Origin: Inga oerstediana
Taxonomy: Eukaryota; Streptophyta; Magnoliopsida; Fabales; Fabaceae
Length of the DNA stretch: 64,000 nt
Assembly (NCBI GenBank): GCA_963210345.1
Contig: OY723399.1
Coordinates: 66,325,061-66,389,060 of the forward strand
Direction: 5' to 3'
The first letter of the stretch is position 1; every line of letters begins with the position of its first letter. The notes under the pieces were generated by a model. That model saw only the letters and a program-made list of their open reading frames with translations. It was not told the origin of the DNA and ran no database searches. Positions 35,598 to 47,828 of the stretch are shown here, piece after piece. The translations under genes were made by a program, and so were the position numbers.

Positions 35598-36127
35598 CAA
35601 TGTTATTAAACTTGGATCGGCCACTGAACCGGTCAGGATATTGAGTTAAGGGTTCGAATGTCAGATCATAGTTAAAATAAAGCTAATCTAAAATCAGACC
35701 GATGAGAAAGTGAAGATTTCAGCGTTATTAATATGAGATTCTGAAGAAAATTTTATAAAAACAGATTTTTTTTTTTAAAAGGTGAATCTAGTTGATGGCT
35801 GGACTAGACTGATTGAGTGGGCAGTTTGTTGGTTCCTGGGGCGAACCAATCTGTCTAATCTGGATTTAATAACCCTAGTTGTCAAGTTTATTAAACCTAG
35901 ACTATCTAGAGTCAAACCTGAGCTAGCCCAGAGCCAAACTAGTAAGGAAGTGAAGGTTTCAGAGTTATTAATATAATATTTTGAAGAAAATTTTAAAAAA
36001 ATCAATTTCTTTTTAAATAGAGGTGAACCAGGTTGATGGTTGGACCAGACCGGACTGGTTAAATGGCTAATTCACTGATTTTCTAGCTGAAACGACCGAT
36101 TCTATCTAGATTTATTAACCCTAGTTG
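35598..36127. mobile_element. tandem dimer of a decayed hAT-like MITE
   Basis: Two head-to-tail copies (35598-35881 and 35883-36127) share GTTATTAATAT…TTTTGAAGAAAATTTT and AGGTGAA…GTTGATGGYTGGACYAGAC. Each starts CAAN-GTTTATTAAAC-like and ends TTTATTAACCCTAGTTG-like, resembling the ends of the hAT MITE at 4995-5255. No TSD was found. Confidence 0.6.
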
Positions 36128-36383
36128 TGCGTGTTTAAAAATATGTTATAAGTAGCTGAATAAAAATTACATCTGCTTAAATAAATTTTAGTTATCTTGA
36201 TGCAATAAATATTTTAATGAGAGATTTTTCAATAATTCTCCCTAAAACGTATCACCGTGACCTTTTTCATTTTTTTTTTTTTTTGATCGGCATCACCTTT
36301 TTCATCTTGCTTTCTTTTTATCTCCATTAATATTCCAAAACTAGCGGTCCCCAACAGAACCAAACACAAACACAGAGAGAGGC

Positions 36384-39300
36384 ATGGGTTGCTGTTTCCG
36401 GGGCTCGAGAACTCAGCCTCCCATGGCTCTCTCCTTTGAACAATACTCATCAGGACCACCACCACCGCCGAGAAACCTCCGGCAAGAAGTCCTGTTCCAA
36501 ATCCCAGGATGCAGAGTTCACCTCATGGACGACGGCGAAGCCGTGGAGCTAGCACAGGGCCACTTCGAGATCGTCAGAATCGTGGACGACAACGAGTCAC
36601 TAGCCACAATCGTGAGAATCGCCGGCGGCGAGCTTCAATGGCCGTTGACGAAGGACGAGCCGGTGGTGAAGCTGACGGCGGTGAATTACCTGTTCTCGTT
36701 GGCCGTAAAAGACGGCGAGCCTCTGAGCTATGGCGTGACGTTCTCGGAACAGAGTATTGGGAGCTTGGGGTTTTTGGATTCGTTCTTGAAGGATCATGCT
36801 TGCTTCACAGGTTTGAAATCGAGCAATACTAGGAAGAATGATCTTGATTGGAAGGAGTTCGCTCCCAGGGTTGATGATTATAATCATTTTCTGGCGAAGG
36901 CCATCGCCGGCGGTACTGGTCACATTGTTAGAGGTATCTTCACGTGTAGCAATGCCTATACAAACCAGGTTTGCTTCTTTACTTTTTCCATTACCCCTTT
37001 TTCAACATTCTTAAAAGAATAAAACCTTCAAATTACTCCGTTAATACTTTGCTCCTAAAGACAAATGTACATCTCAATTTTTTTTATCTCTCATGTATAT
37101 TATTTTTTTAATTTTTTTATCTCTCATGTATATTATTTTTTTAATATGTGCGATGATGCGACTAATATGACTAGTTTCTAATTTAAATAATTAAAATAAG
37201 AGATGTTTTAGAGAAATTAATGTGTATCTTTTACAAATATCCAATGTAAGTGTACCTTCATACATGTGGATCAGTTATCTAACCCCAACATTTAGTTAGC
37301 ACCCGAGAGTATAACATTTAGTTTATATATATATATATATATGGTGAAATCTTATTTAGAACCATATCATCACATATAGTATCACATTAGAATTCAAATT
37401 AACCCAACTATGTTGGGTGTGTCTACAACTCTACATAGACACTCCATTTAGTTCTTGTACACTTTCCAGAGGAAATAGATTAGGTATTAGTTACTTTTTC
37501 TGAAAAAAAATTACCTCTATTTAAAATTTCATTAATTATAATTTTTATGGCTTCTTTTTTTTTTTTCGAATGTAATTCATAATATTAAATATGAGTAAGT
37601 TGCTGAGAACTTTGTTATATTTGGAGGAAAACATTGTAAAAAAGGAAAACGTTAATTAGCTGTCAATTAGAGCATATGCAATAGAAGGGGAAGACATAAT
37701 AGCTAGAAGTGACAAGTTACTAGTGGCCCTACAAAGACTTTTCCCCCTTAACCACTACTGTAACCTGTCCGTTTGTTTTTTTTTAAAAAGAAGTGTATTA
37801 ATGGCACGATATTTGACGATATTACTTTGAGAACCCCATAATATCTGTATATTGTGCCAACAGCATATAAGTTTTTGGCTGCATGTCCGTGTCACACCAT
37901 CAGTATGCCTGTTAAACTTGTGATCTAAAATTAGTCGGGAAAAAGCAGATCCAGAAAGGAGGAGAAACAATTCTAAAAGGTGGTGCTGAAGACAACAATG
38001 GCATCATTCGCAGAGATAGCAGGGGATACAGTAGTTCTGGTTCCACAAACAAGAACCAAATGAACAAGAACCTCAAACGGTACCCAAAACTAGTTCATAT
38101 AGTTGATACACACTGTTATGACTCCCACTTCAGGGAAGTGTGGTTTATTAAGTTCAAGGAGTTGTTCCACCCGATATGCTAGTATTTTGGAACGGGCTAT
38201 CTCTTTGGACTTATGTTCATAACACATACATATATATATATATATATATATGGTGGTCAGAAGGTAATGAAGATGTGAATGAATGTGGTAATGTAGGGCG
38301 AGGAATGTGTCGAAGATGACAGACAAGTTAAGCAAGTCATTACTAAATGGGGTTGGAATAGTGAGTGGATCAGTGATGGGACCAGTTGTGAGATCCAAAC
38401 CAGGGCAAGCTTTCTTGAGGATGCTTCCTGGCGAAGTGCTCTTGGCTTCTCTTGATGCAGTTAGTAAGTCAATAATCTCAAGTTTTACAAAGATAAAAGT
38501 GGAGGGAATACTAAGAATAAAAACTTTCAAAAATGATAAAAAAAATTATTATTTTTGAGAGTTTTTTTTCTAATATCCCCTAATTTTCGCTTCATCCAAA
38601 CATAGGTTAATTAATTCAAGATCTATTATTAGTGTTTGTTCTTAATATTCTGTCCAATCCTAAATATAACAGTTAGTGAGAATTTTTGTTTAAGTCGTAA
38701 ACGTAAAACCTGAATTCATTTTGTCAATAAAATTGCCCCCCTTAAACTATCCTTATTAATTGAAATACTAAGATGGTGTTTTATTGATGGAGTAGTATTT
38801 AACACATTTTCTTGCAAATTACTGACTTAACTAATTTTTCTTATATCAACAAATTAGTTATGTAGCTCATATATTTAAGACAGAGAGAGTATAATTTATG
38901 ACTCGTTCAAGTTTTTTTATCGTTCTTAACGTTGTTTTCATGTGACAGACAAGGTTCTTGATGCTGCTGAAGCTGCTGAGAAACAGACATTTACTGCAAC
39001 ATCCCAAGCTGTAACCAGAACCGTCACTAACAGGTACTTAATTACTTAAAAGCCATGGAATTGCTTAAAACAATATTATAGAAACCACATATGTAACAAA
39101 TTTGTTAGGCTCATTAAAAGTTAGCTGAGTCATTTCATTTCCCCTTGGTAAAATATGTGAGCAACCTCTCTGGTCTTGTGTCTTTGCTTTTGCTGAGTTT
39201 CTCAATTAAAATTCTGACCCGGATGTTATATAAGATACTTATAATTGGACATATATTCAAATCAATCTAGCTAGTGTGGACTGTAGAGTACTAGTAACTT

Positions 39301-40568
39301 TGGCTTTATTTTTTCCCCATTTTTTATAATAAAAGAGAAGGAAAAATGACATCAAGGTTTCAATTAAAAAAAAACAATATCAGAAAAGTCACATAATTTA
39401 TCAATGATAGTTCCTTCACTTGTCAATGACAAGTTATAGGATTTTTATGATATTATTTTCCTTAATTGAAACCTTGATGTCATTTTCCCAAAAAAGAATT
39501 AGAAAAATAAAAACGTGATTAGCATAATCATGCCATTTAATTAATGGAGTCACATGTTAGGCACATAACATGCTTATTTACATTTGATGGGTTAAAAATA
39601 CACCACAATATAATTAAAAATAATCATATTGACATAAAAAAATTCAAAAAAACTATTGAACTTCTATGATGATCGATGAGCTTGTTGCTTGACCCAACAT
39701 GCCGTAAGGGTTTTTTCCCCCATATTTTAATGGATTTTCATGTTTTGCTCCATGCTCAAACTTCTATGGGTTGTAAAAGCCTGTATTTACATGGTTAAAT
39801 CCTCATTTGAATCCTTAATATTGCTTTAACATTATGGGCCTTCTCTGTGGCAAATTAAAGCCCAACTGCTCTTTCTAACCTCTTGATTCTTTCACTTTTT
39901 AATGGGCTTAAAGTTGTTGGGCCTTCGATGCAATGTTAAAAATCGTGGTATTGATTAGACACTTTGTAGACGACATGGACACCACCTTGATGATGACAAC
40001 AGATTTCGTGTATGACGTGATTGCGGTCCTGGGTTCATATCAATACGCTCCCCAGTCCCTTGTTATAACATAAAATCTAAATAACCTAATTTAAGGAAAT
40101 TATAAAAATTAGTTAAAAATAATAAATATATATAAATATATATTATTTTAAATATGCCTTTATTTATAAGTGGGTAAGTGAGAGAGAGTAATAATAAAAA
40201 AAATGATGAAAGATAATGTGTAGGAAAAATTAATTAGGGATAAATTATATTCAATACTCATAAAACCCTAAAGTGAATCTTATAAAAAGGGATGGATGAA
40301 TTAAAAAAAAAGGATTTTATAAGGGAAGAAGGGAGAACTTTTTGTTTTTTTGTTTAATCTTGTGTGATGTATATAACATGATTTAGAATGGTGGATGAAC
40401 AGGTTTGGAGATGATGCAGGCGAAGCTACAGAGCACGTGCTTGCAACTGCAGGACATGCCGCTAACACTGCATGGAACGTTTTTAAGATACGAAAGGCCA
40501 TCAATCCAGCTTCTTCAGTCAAAACTGGAGTCCTTAAAACTGCAGCCAAGGCGACAAGCTTCAGATAA
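36384..40568 (+). CDS. senescence/dehydration-associated (ERD7-like) protein
   Basis: Five exons with GT-AG borders and matching phases: 36384-36968, 37949-38079, 38297-38463, 38949-39033 and 40403-40568, giving 377 aa and a TAA stop. The first half (residues about 20-165) is the conserved N-terminal region of this family (QEVLFQIPGCRVHLMDDGE, then LTAVNYLFSLA). The Senescence domain follows from about residue 165 (DYNHFLAKAIAGGTGHIVRG) through GVGIVSGSVMGPVVRSKPGQ, then LPGEVLLASLDAV, to the C-terminus. Plant members are stress- and senescence-induced; ERD7 itself is linked to lipid binding and membrane remodelling under cold. The ATG at 36384 gives MGCCF, a possible N-myristoylation/palmitoylation signal; a second in-frame ATG is at 36423. 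All exons look intact. Intron 4 carries a small MITE. Confidence 0.92.
38229..38251. repeat. (AT)n microsatellite in intron 2
   Basis: About 23 bases of alternating TA between exons 2 and 3 of the ERD7-like gene. A shorter (AT)n lies near 37326-37341 in intron 1. Confidence 0.9.
39340..39489. mobile_element. small foldback MITE in intron 4 (150 bp)
   Basis: The outer ~50-70 bases are inverted copies: GGAAAAATGACATCAAGGTT at the left, and its complement ending GTCATTTTCCC at the right. Nine-base flanks AAAAGAGAA (39331-39339) and AAAAAAGAA (39490-39498) match at 8 of 9, suggesting a Mutator-type TSD. The terminus GGGAAAATGACA resembles the GGGAAAATTACA end of the MITE at 13085-13528. Confidence 0.7.
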
Positions 40569-42148
40569 ATACTCATAAATCCAATTTATTGGTGAATTTA
40601 TTAGTAAGCACAAAACTGTATTACCCAAAGTAATGGGAAACTGGTTGATGAATATCTTGTTGGTTCTGTTAATGTGATGGTTTGCTTTATATTTTTCACC
40701 TCTTTTTATATACCATTTTTTATCTCGTATATTATTTCTCTCCTTTTTATTATTCTAATTTCTTATAATTTATTACATTTCAGTGTAATTATATTGTGAT
40801 GTGTGTGAATGTGTAGAACAATCATGTATAATATAAATTTATTTAGATATCAGGAGTATCTTCTTTGGACCCCAATTACATCTTCAACAATAATATTTTC
40901 TAGATCAATTAATCAACTAATTGATAAGGTAGCAACTAATTCAGACGCCTTGTTTTTTGGTTGCATACTTTTTTGAAAAGATAAATATATAAAAAATTCT
41001 CATGTTAAACAAGGGCATTTTGGTTAAAATAAAGTTTAAGAGTCAGTTAAAATAGCATCCTAAATATATAAGGATAAAAATAGTATCTCAAATATATAAG
41101 TATAGTTTGTGCAACATATATTTTAACTTTAACTTAGATTTATGAGTTTTTTAAATAAATAGGATGTATGCGTAATTAAAGTAAAACTACGGGGTAACTC
41201 GAGTATTTTACTTTTGTAATTATTTTCAGAAAAACAAATGAAACACACACTAACATAATGTGGAGCATTGAAAAAGTAGAGGATGAAATTATGTGAGCAC
41301 AATTCCTAATAGGAATTCAAATCTTGATTCACTTAGTGAGATACTAGCCCTTTCTATGAAACCAATCCTCCTGTTAGGTCAACAATTGTCTCTTGATATT
41401 GTTTAACCTGTACCAAAGTATTGGTTGGATTTGTTTTAGGCCCAAGTAGTTCGGGCCCAAACCTGAATGGGCTTCTTGTCGTCTACATATTGTCGGCCGA
41501 GATGGTTTTGTCTATTTGCCATTGCAAATATTTTCAACTGCTACATTCAGGGTTGCTTCACCCCCTGATAAAGCTCAGTTTTGTATTTGTCTTATTTTCC
41601 GTTGCTGTTATGTAACTTGAATGCTATAAAGTATAAACTCTCAATTTACTTAATACTATTTAGTTCTCGTACATTTAAAAAAAGTGAAGTCTCTCCATTT
41701 TTTTTTTGACAAACATCTAATTTCTTTATTTCTCTTCTATTACTTTTTTGTAGGCACCATTCAGGAGATAAAATAGGTGAGATATTAAAATAAGGTGAAT
41801 GGGTATGGGGCAATGTTATCTAAAGTTTTCAGTGTTAAATAAAGATCATTGGAAGTTCTTCACATGATTTGATGAAAAATCAAATCTTCCTTTCCTCTTC
41901 TTCTATTCCGTATATGCTCCTACCATCCTTGAGAAGATAGAAGGATAATACTAATAGGTACTCAATCCAAATCTTGATGGAAGCTGAACTTGATCCATGG
42001 CTTTGGCCCGGGGCTTCATGCATATTACCTAAGGCCTTTGTCTAAATAGATCTCTCATATAACTTGTTGACCGTAGGATCTTCAAATACTCTTCCACTGA
42101 CACTACAAAAAAAAAGTTGTGATTTAGTAGCTGTTAAAAAGGTGTATT
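40569..42148. other. 3' flank and intergenic DNA
   Basis: AT-rich sequence downstream of the ERD7-like gene, including its probable 3' UTR. No gene recognised. Confidence 0.5.
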
Positions 42149-42769
42149 TGTAACTCCCTACCTTAAAAACTGTATTTATAACCGTAATTATATTCGGATT
42201 TTGAAATTTAAGTGAAATAGAGACCAATAATCATCAAAAGTCATTTACAATCCCTTCCTTACGGGAGGGTTTTAACAAATTCTTTCAAAACCTTTTGCCT
42301 TGTCTTGGTCTCAAATTCACGTTTCAAATATAACTACCCTGTGTAGTTATGTCACATTTATACATATCAGAGTGTATAGCAAAAATCCCCGGCAACCCCC
42401 GGGTTTCATTTATATACTAAAGGATTTAAAGCTTCCTAAATAGGGGATTACACAACCATATTCACAATATTATTTACATCTCAAAAAGAATATACAGTAA
42501 TCCCATCCAAAACAAATAACCAACAGTCCAAAATGTAAAACGTCTCTACAATGTCCTAACTGCTCCTGGTTTCCTGCTTCTCTTTGAAGCCACTTGCCCT
42601 GTCTGATGGTTAGTCAAAGGAAAGAATGAGATTCAAAAGAATCCCAGTAGTAACTAATCACTCATACAATGTTTAAACACATAGCATATATGATCATGTT
42701 AAGCAACAACACAATGGTGCATGGCTCACGCCACATACGACAGCACTCACGGCTGTATTCACAATGTGA

Positions 42770-42870
42770 CAGCTTTCGCTATGATCACTATCCCCGCTTT
42801 CGCGGTAAACACTATGCTAGCTTCCACTGTAATCACTATGCCCGCTTTCGCGGTATACACTATGCAGCAT
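42770..42870 (-). repeat. ~30-bp tandem repeat in the LTR
   Basis: Units of ATCACTATSCCCGCTTTCGC (at about 42783 and 42831) alternate with CACTATGCTAGCTTCCACTG-like sequence. The same block recurs in the 5' LTR at about 55880-55980, with decay of CG to TG. Confidence 0.7.
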
Positions 42871-43224
42871 CATCACAAAGCATCACAAGGCGTCACAAGG
42901 TATCACAAAGTAGCAGCAATAACACAATACATGATAGACATACATACAATGCTTTACACATAGTATAAGAGAAAGAGTCACTACCTTATTCTTTCCTGAC
43001 ATTCCTTGGCACAGTGGGCTCACGAGTACAGTAGAGGTCAAATCCTATAAACCAAATCAGGGACAACCAATCAATCTCTTTTCCAAATACTTATTTTCAT
43101 AATACTCTAAATTGGTTATCATTTGAACTCTTTAGGTATCTATTAGTGGTCTCAACATATGCCAAAAGGGTTGGGAGAAACTATCCTGAAGACCCCTTTT
43201 TGGAAGCAAAACAATGATTTTTAG

Positions 43225-43720
43225 CTGACTCACTCAAGTGAAGATAACCTTACTCGAGTGATGAGGGACTTGCACTCGAGTGAGAAGCTCTCACTCGTGA
43301 GTGCTTGACAGAGAGCAACATCAACGGCCAGAAAGTGCTCATTGCACTCGAGTGATGACCCCAAATTCACTCAAGTCCCATAAAGTGAAACACAGGAAGT
43401 GTTTGCCCAAGAGCACATCAAACTCAGAGGAAAAAGCTCACTCGAGTACCACCAATGTCACTCAAGTGAGAACACAGCACCTGCGAGTGTCAAATTACAC
43501 TCTTGGAAATTGGCCAGTAAGTGCTTGGCCGAGAGTAAACCTTAACCTGAACTTACGCCTTCACTCGAGTGAACCCATGCTCACTCGAGTGATAGCTAAT
43601 ATCACTTGCGGGTTAGGAAGTACACTCTTGCATTCCACCAAGAAACACCACTGATAAACTGAAGGAAACAAGAAATCTGCTACTGTACTCTAGTGAGACC
43701 CATCCTTACTCGAGTGAGCC
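43225..43720 (-). repeat. CTCGAGTGA motif array (chromovirus LTR)
   Basis: About a dozen copies of CACTCGAGTGA, TTACTCGAGTGA and variants between 43230 and 43715. A gypsy LTR thus carries the same palindrome class as the copia LTRs. Confidence 0.85.
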
Positions 43721-44765
43721 TTATTAGATTGCCAGATCGCAACAACTGATATAACTTTCCAGACTTTCCCAAAACAATTCTAATGGTTCCAAAACTTATA
43801 CCAAAGTTCATTCCCACCTAAAATTCCATAAGGAACCTATTGGTAATATCAAAACACTCAAATTCCCATTCTAACAACAATTTGGGTCCTAGATCAATAC
43901 ATCACGCCCAACAACCAAAGACCAATCTTTTCCCCATTCAAATTCCAACCAAAACTAATGACATTATAACACATCCCAACACCAATTCCTACATATTACC
44001 ATATCAAACTTATTCATTTCCAATTCTCATGAAATCAGGGTAAAAATCCAAAATTTAACCAAAAATCACAATAAATATATCAAAACGATCCAAATGCTCA
44101 CCTCTTCAATTTGCTAAAGTTAAAACCTTGATTCTCCTGCTTTCAAATTTGTTCCAACACCCAAATCAATACCTTTCAAAATTCTAAAACCATCAAGATA
44201 AGGCTCTTAACATTATGAACAATATTAATGAAGAGTGTTTGAGCATATAAGAACCATTACTTACCTAAAATTCAAGTTTTCTCTTTCTCTTTCTTCCTTG
44301 AGGTCGCCGGAAATGGAGGTGAGGCGAGAGAGACAATGAGAGATGATGAAGAAGGTCAACTTTCCCTTTTCCTATGCTCACCTACAGATTTGAGGGAGAG
44401 AAGAGAGAAAAAGATGAGCTTGATACATTGGCCAAATCCCATGGTCTATATTAAGCCACTTGTCAACATCTTGCTCACTTTTCCATGAGCTCACATAGGT
44501 GCAAAGCACCCGATTTCGACCTATTAACAATACATCTTAACCATTGATCTTTAATCATCAATGAGTTTTCTCTTTAGTAATTGACCAATTGGTCGGTAAA
44601 TTTCCAATTTTACCATTTTGCCCTTGGTTTTCACTATGGTTACTAAATCATCACCAAGTACATTTATATCAAATTCACATCATATTTCTCTAAAAGCGTT
44701 TAATTACACTAATTACAATCACTTTTGAAAGTCATTATTCCTTAATCTCAAATTGGGTCATTACA

Positions 44766-44777
44766 ATTCTCCCCCCG
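44766..44777 (-). other. polypurine tract
   Basis: The minus strand reads CGGGGGGAGAAT right before the LTR start TGTAATGACC; same context as the PPT at 30240. Confidence 0.85.
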
Positions 44778-44811
44778 TAAAATAAATTTCGCCCTCAAAA
44801 TTTGTCAAACT

Positions 44812-46210
44812 ACTTGAGCCATAAACTCTGGATATCGTCTTCGCATATCCTCTTCCGCTTCCCCAGTTGCTTCTCTCTTGGTCATTCCCCTCCAGATCAC
44901 TTTAACATATGGGATACTTTAGTGTCTGAGCCGTCGCTCCTCTTGATCAATAATCTGCTCTGGCTCCACCGCATATGTGAAGTCGACTTGCAACTCCACC
45001 TCCTCATACTCAATGATGTGAGATGGATTCAGTTGGTATTTCTTCAATTGAGAAACATGAAATACATCGTGGAGTCTGCTTAAATTCGGGGGTAGGGCTA
45101 CTCGATATGCAACAGGCCCAATCCTTTCAAGGATCTCAAAAGGACCTACATACCTCAGGCTCGGCTTATTCTTCTTGATAGCTCTCCCGATGCCAGTAAC
45201 TGATGATACTTTAAAAAATATATGATCACCAACCTCAAATTCTAGAGGCCGTTTCCTTTTATCAGCGTAGCTTTTTTGTCGACTCTGCGTTACAAAAAGC
45301 TTCTTATGAATGATACGAATCTGCACTGAGGTTTGATCAACAAGATTCGGCCCATAAAGCTTCCTTTCGAATAACTCATTCTAGCACAAAGGTGATTGGC
45401 ACTTCCTTCCGTACAATGCTTTATACGACGCCATCTGAATGCTCGCATGATAGCTATTATTGTAAGCGAACTTGGCAAGTGGAAGGAAGTGATCCCAACT
45501 TCCTTTAAAGTTGAGGACACAAGCTCACAACATATCCTCTAGCGTCTGAATGGTCTTCTCTGACTGTCCATCCATCTGGGGATGATAGGTTGTACTAAAT
45601 CTCAATTGAGTTCCTAGGGCTTCATGCAATGCCTTCCAAAATCTAGAAGTGAACCGGGGATCTCAGAAGGAAATGATATTCTTTGGCACCCCATAGAGCT
45701 TCACAATCTCACAAATATAAATCTCTGCCAGCTTGTCCGGAGAGTAACTAGCATTGATTGGTATGAAGTGTGCCAACTTCGTTAACCGGTCCATAATTAC
45801 CCAGATCGCATCATAGTTTTTAATCCTTAGCAATCCTATAACAAGGTCTATAGTTACACTTTCCCATTTCCATTACGGAATCTTAAGACTCTGTAGTAGA
45901 CCCGGCGGTCTCTGGTGCTCAATTTTTACCCTCTGGCATGTAAGACTCCGTGCTACATATTTCGTCACACCACTCTTCATTCCCAGCCACTAATACACAG
46001 ATTTCAAATTATGATACATTTTGCTCATACCAGGATGAAGGGTGTACCGACTCTTATGTGCCTCATCCAGAATCTTCCGCCTCAAATCCGCCTTAAGTGG
46101 AACAAAAATTCTCTTATGATAACAAACCAATCCACTGGGCGACAAATTATAGCCCTAAGCTTCTCCTCATTCAATTTTAGCCAGATTACGCTGTATCCAG
46201 CCATTTACCT
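44812..46210 (-). pseudogene. chromovirus integrase with chromodomain-like tail, degenerate
   Basis: From 46200 down: WVIMDRLTKLAHF and YSPDKLAEIYICEIVKLYGV, then NIISF followed by a stop in place of the usual aspartate-bearing SDRDPRF, then DPRFTSRFW. Next are TTYHPQMDGQSEKTIQTLED, which keeps the catalytic glutamate, and AKFAYNNSYH. The longest open part (44919-45326, 135 codons) holds QSRQKSYADKRKRPLEFEVG, the GPF/Y-type module GPFEILERIGPVAYRVALPP and HDVFHVSQLKKY. It ends at a stop after RRLRH. Beyond the stop, VKVIWRG…EATGEAEEDMRRRYPEF is a chromodomain-like tail, which places the element in the Tekay/Del group. Stops make it inactive. Confidence 0.85.
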
Positions 46211-46785
46211 CTAAGCTTCTTCAATCTTAGCTCTCAAGTCACTTTCCCTTTGGGAAACAGTATAATTGGCACAGATGATCTGGTTTGACAAATTCAAGTC
46301 ACGAAAATCTTCTATCAATTTTCCCTCTTGTATCATCATCGCTGCCATAAGGACCGTCTTTCGATTAAGAGCATCTATGACTATATTCTCCTTACCCAGA
46401 TAATATTTAATTTCTAAGTTGTAGTCCTTAAGCAACTCCATCCAATGGTGCTGTCTCATATTTAACTCTTTCTGGTCATACAGATACTTGAGACTCTTGT
46501 GGTCACAATACAGTTCTACCATTACACCATACAAATAATGCTGCCAAATCTTCAAAGCAATCACAATGGTCGCAAGCTCAAGATCATGAGTGAGATAGTT
46601 CATCTCATGAGGTTTGAGCTGTCGAGAGGTATAGGCCACCACACGTCCTTGTTGTATAAGGACACACCGTAATCCTTACTTACTCTTATCACTATACACA
46701 ACGTAAGTCAAACTGGGATCATGTATAATCAACACAGGTGCCGTAGTCAACCTTTCCTTCAGCTCCACAAAGCAATTTTCATAAT
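46211..46785 (-). pseudogene. chromovirus RNase H, degenerate
   Basis: 143-codon open stretch (46211-46642): VAYTSRQLKPHEMNYLTHDL, then ELATIVIALKIWQHYLYG and VELYCDHKSLKYLYDQKELN. This is the gypsy RNase H and connection region. It runs on toward integrase with DYNLEIKYYLGKENIVIDAL. It is separated from the RT by stops between 46643 and 46786. Confidence 0.85.
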
Positions 46786-46786
46786 T

Positions 46787-47768
46787 TTAATCCCACACAA
46801 ATGGCTGATTCTTTCTCATGAGCTTGGTTATTGGCAAGGCAATGTATGAGAAATTCTGGATAAATCTCTGGTAGTAACCTGCAAGACCTAGAAAACTGCG
46901 TATCTCAGCAATAATTTCTGGCTTCTTCCAGTCTAGTACTACTTCTACTTTACTGGGATCTATAGAGACCCCTTCTCGCGAGATAACATGGCCTAGGAAT
47001 TTTACTTCTGAAAGCCAAAACTCGTATTTAATTAGTTTGGCATAAAGTTGCTTCTCACGCAATGTATTCAACACAATTCGCAAATAATGCTCTTGCTTCT
47101 CTATACTCTTCGAGTATATTATAATATCATTGATGAACACAATAACAAATTGATCCAGATATTGTCGAAAGACACGGTTCATGTAATCCATGGATACCGT
47201 AGGTGCGTTGGTTAGCCCAAATGGCATCACTAAGAACTCATAATGCCCATACCTCATTCTGGAAGCAATTTTTGGAACATCCTCTGCTTTCACACGCAGC
47301 TGATGATATCCCGACCTTAGATCAATCTTTAAAAACACACATGACCTAGATAGTTGATCTAAAAGGTCATCAATTCTTGGGAGAGGGTACTTGTTCTTGA
47401 TGCTAATCTTATTCAATTCTCAATAATCAATACACAAATGAAGACTCGTCTTTCTTTTTAATAAAAAAAACTGGAGCTCCCCAAGGTGACATACTGGGTT
47501 TAATAAACCCCTTTTCAAGCAAATCTTCAATCTATTTTTTTAATTCCACCATTTCATTTGGGGCCATACAATATGGGGCTTTGGATATAGAACCAGCTCC
47601 AGGCACAATCTCAATTGGAAATTGAACTTCCCTTTCAGGAGGTAATCCACTTAGGTCATCCAGAAATACCTCAGAGAATTCATTTACCACAGATATACTT
47701 TTCAAAGTCTCACTAGTTTCTTCTTGCACAGAAAAGAAAACCATATACCCCTGACAGTCCTTTTTCAA
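46787..47768 (-). pseudogene. chromovirus reverse transcriptase with FINDI active-site change
   Basis: The N-terminal part (47532-47768) reads FSEVFLDDLSGLPPEREVQF and ISKAPYCMAPNEM. The core (46787-47416, 209 codons) reads CVFLKIDLRSGYHQLRV, MPFGLTNAP, then FVIVFINDIIIYSKS where gypsy elements have F-[IV]-D-D-I. The first aspartate of the metal-binding pair is asparagine (consistent with a G-to-A change), so catalysis should be lost. FLGHVISREGV and FLGLAGYYQRFI follow as usual. A stop-interrupted segment (47417-47531) links the two parts. Confidence 0.88.
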
Positions 47769-47828
47769 ATATTTCTCAGCCTTAGTTGCTGAAAGAAAAT
47801 TTAGGCCGACATTCTCGTCATTAATGCT

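Larger units (their letters stand above)
42149..44765 (-). repeat. 3' LTR of the chromovirus (2617 bp)
   Basis: Minus strand: TGTAATGACCC… to …GGTAGGGAGTTACA. The inner boundary is fixed by the adjacent PPT. It contains a short tandem repeat (42770-42870) and a CTCGAGTGA array (43225-43720). Confidence 0.88.

Noticed and set aside
42669..42968. 99- and 80-codon ORFs in the chromovirus LTR
   Set aside because: Inside an LTR, made of a ~30-bp tandem repeat, overlapping in two frames; not genes.
43301..43654. 117-codon ORF
   Set aside because: Runs through the CTCGAGTGA array within an LTR; no coding signal.
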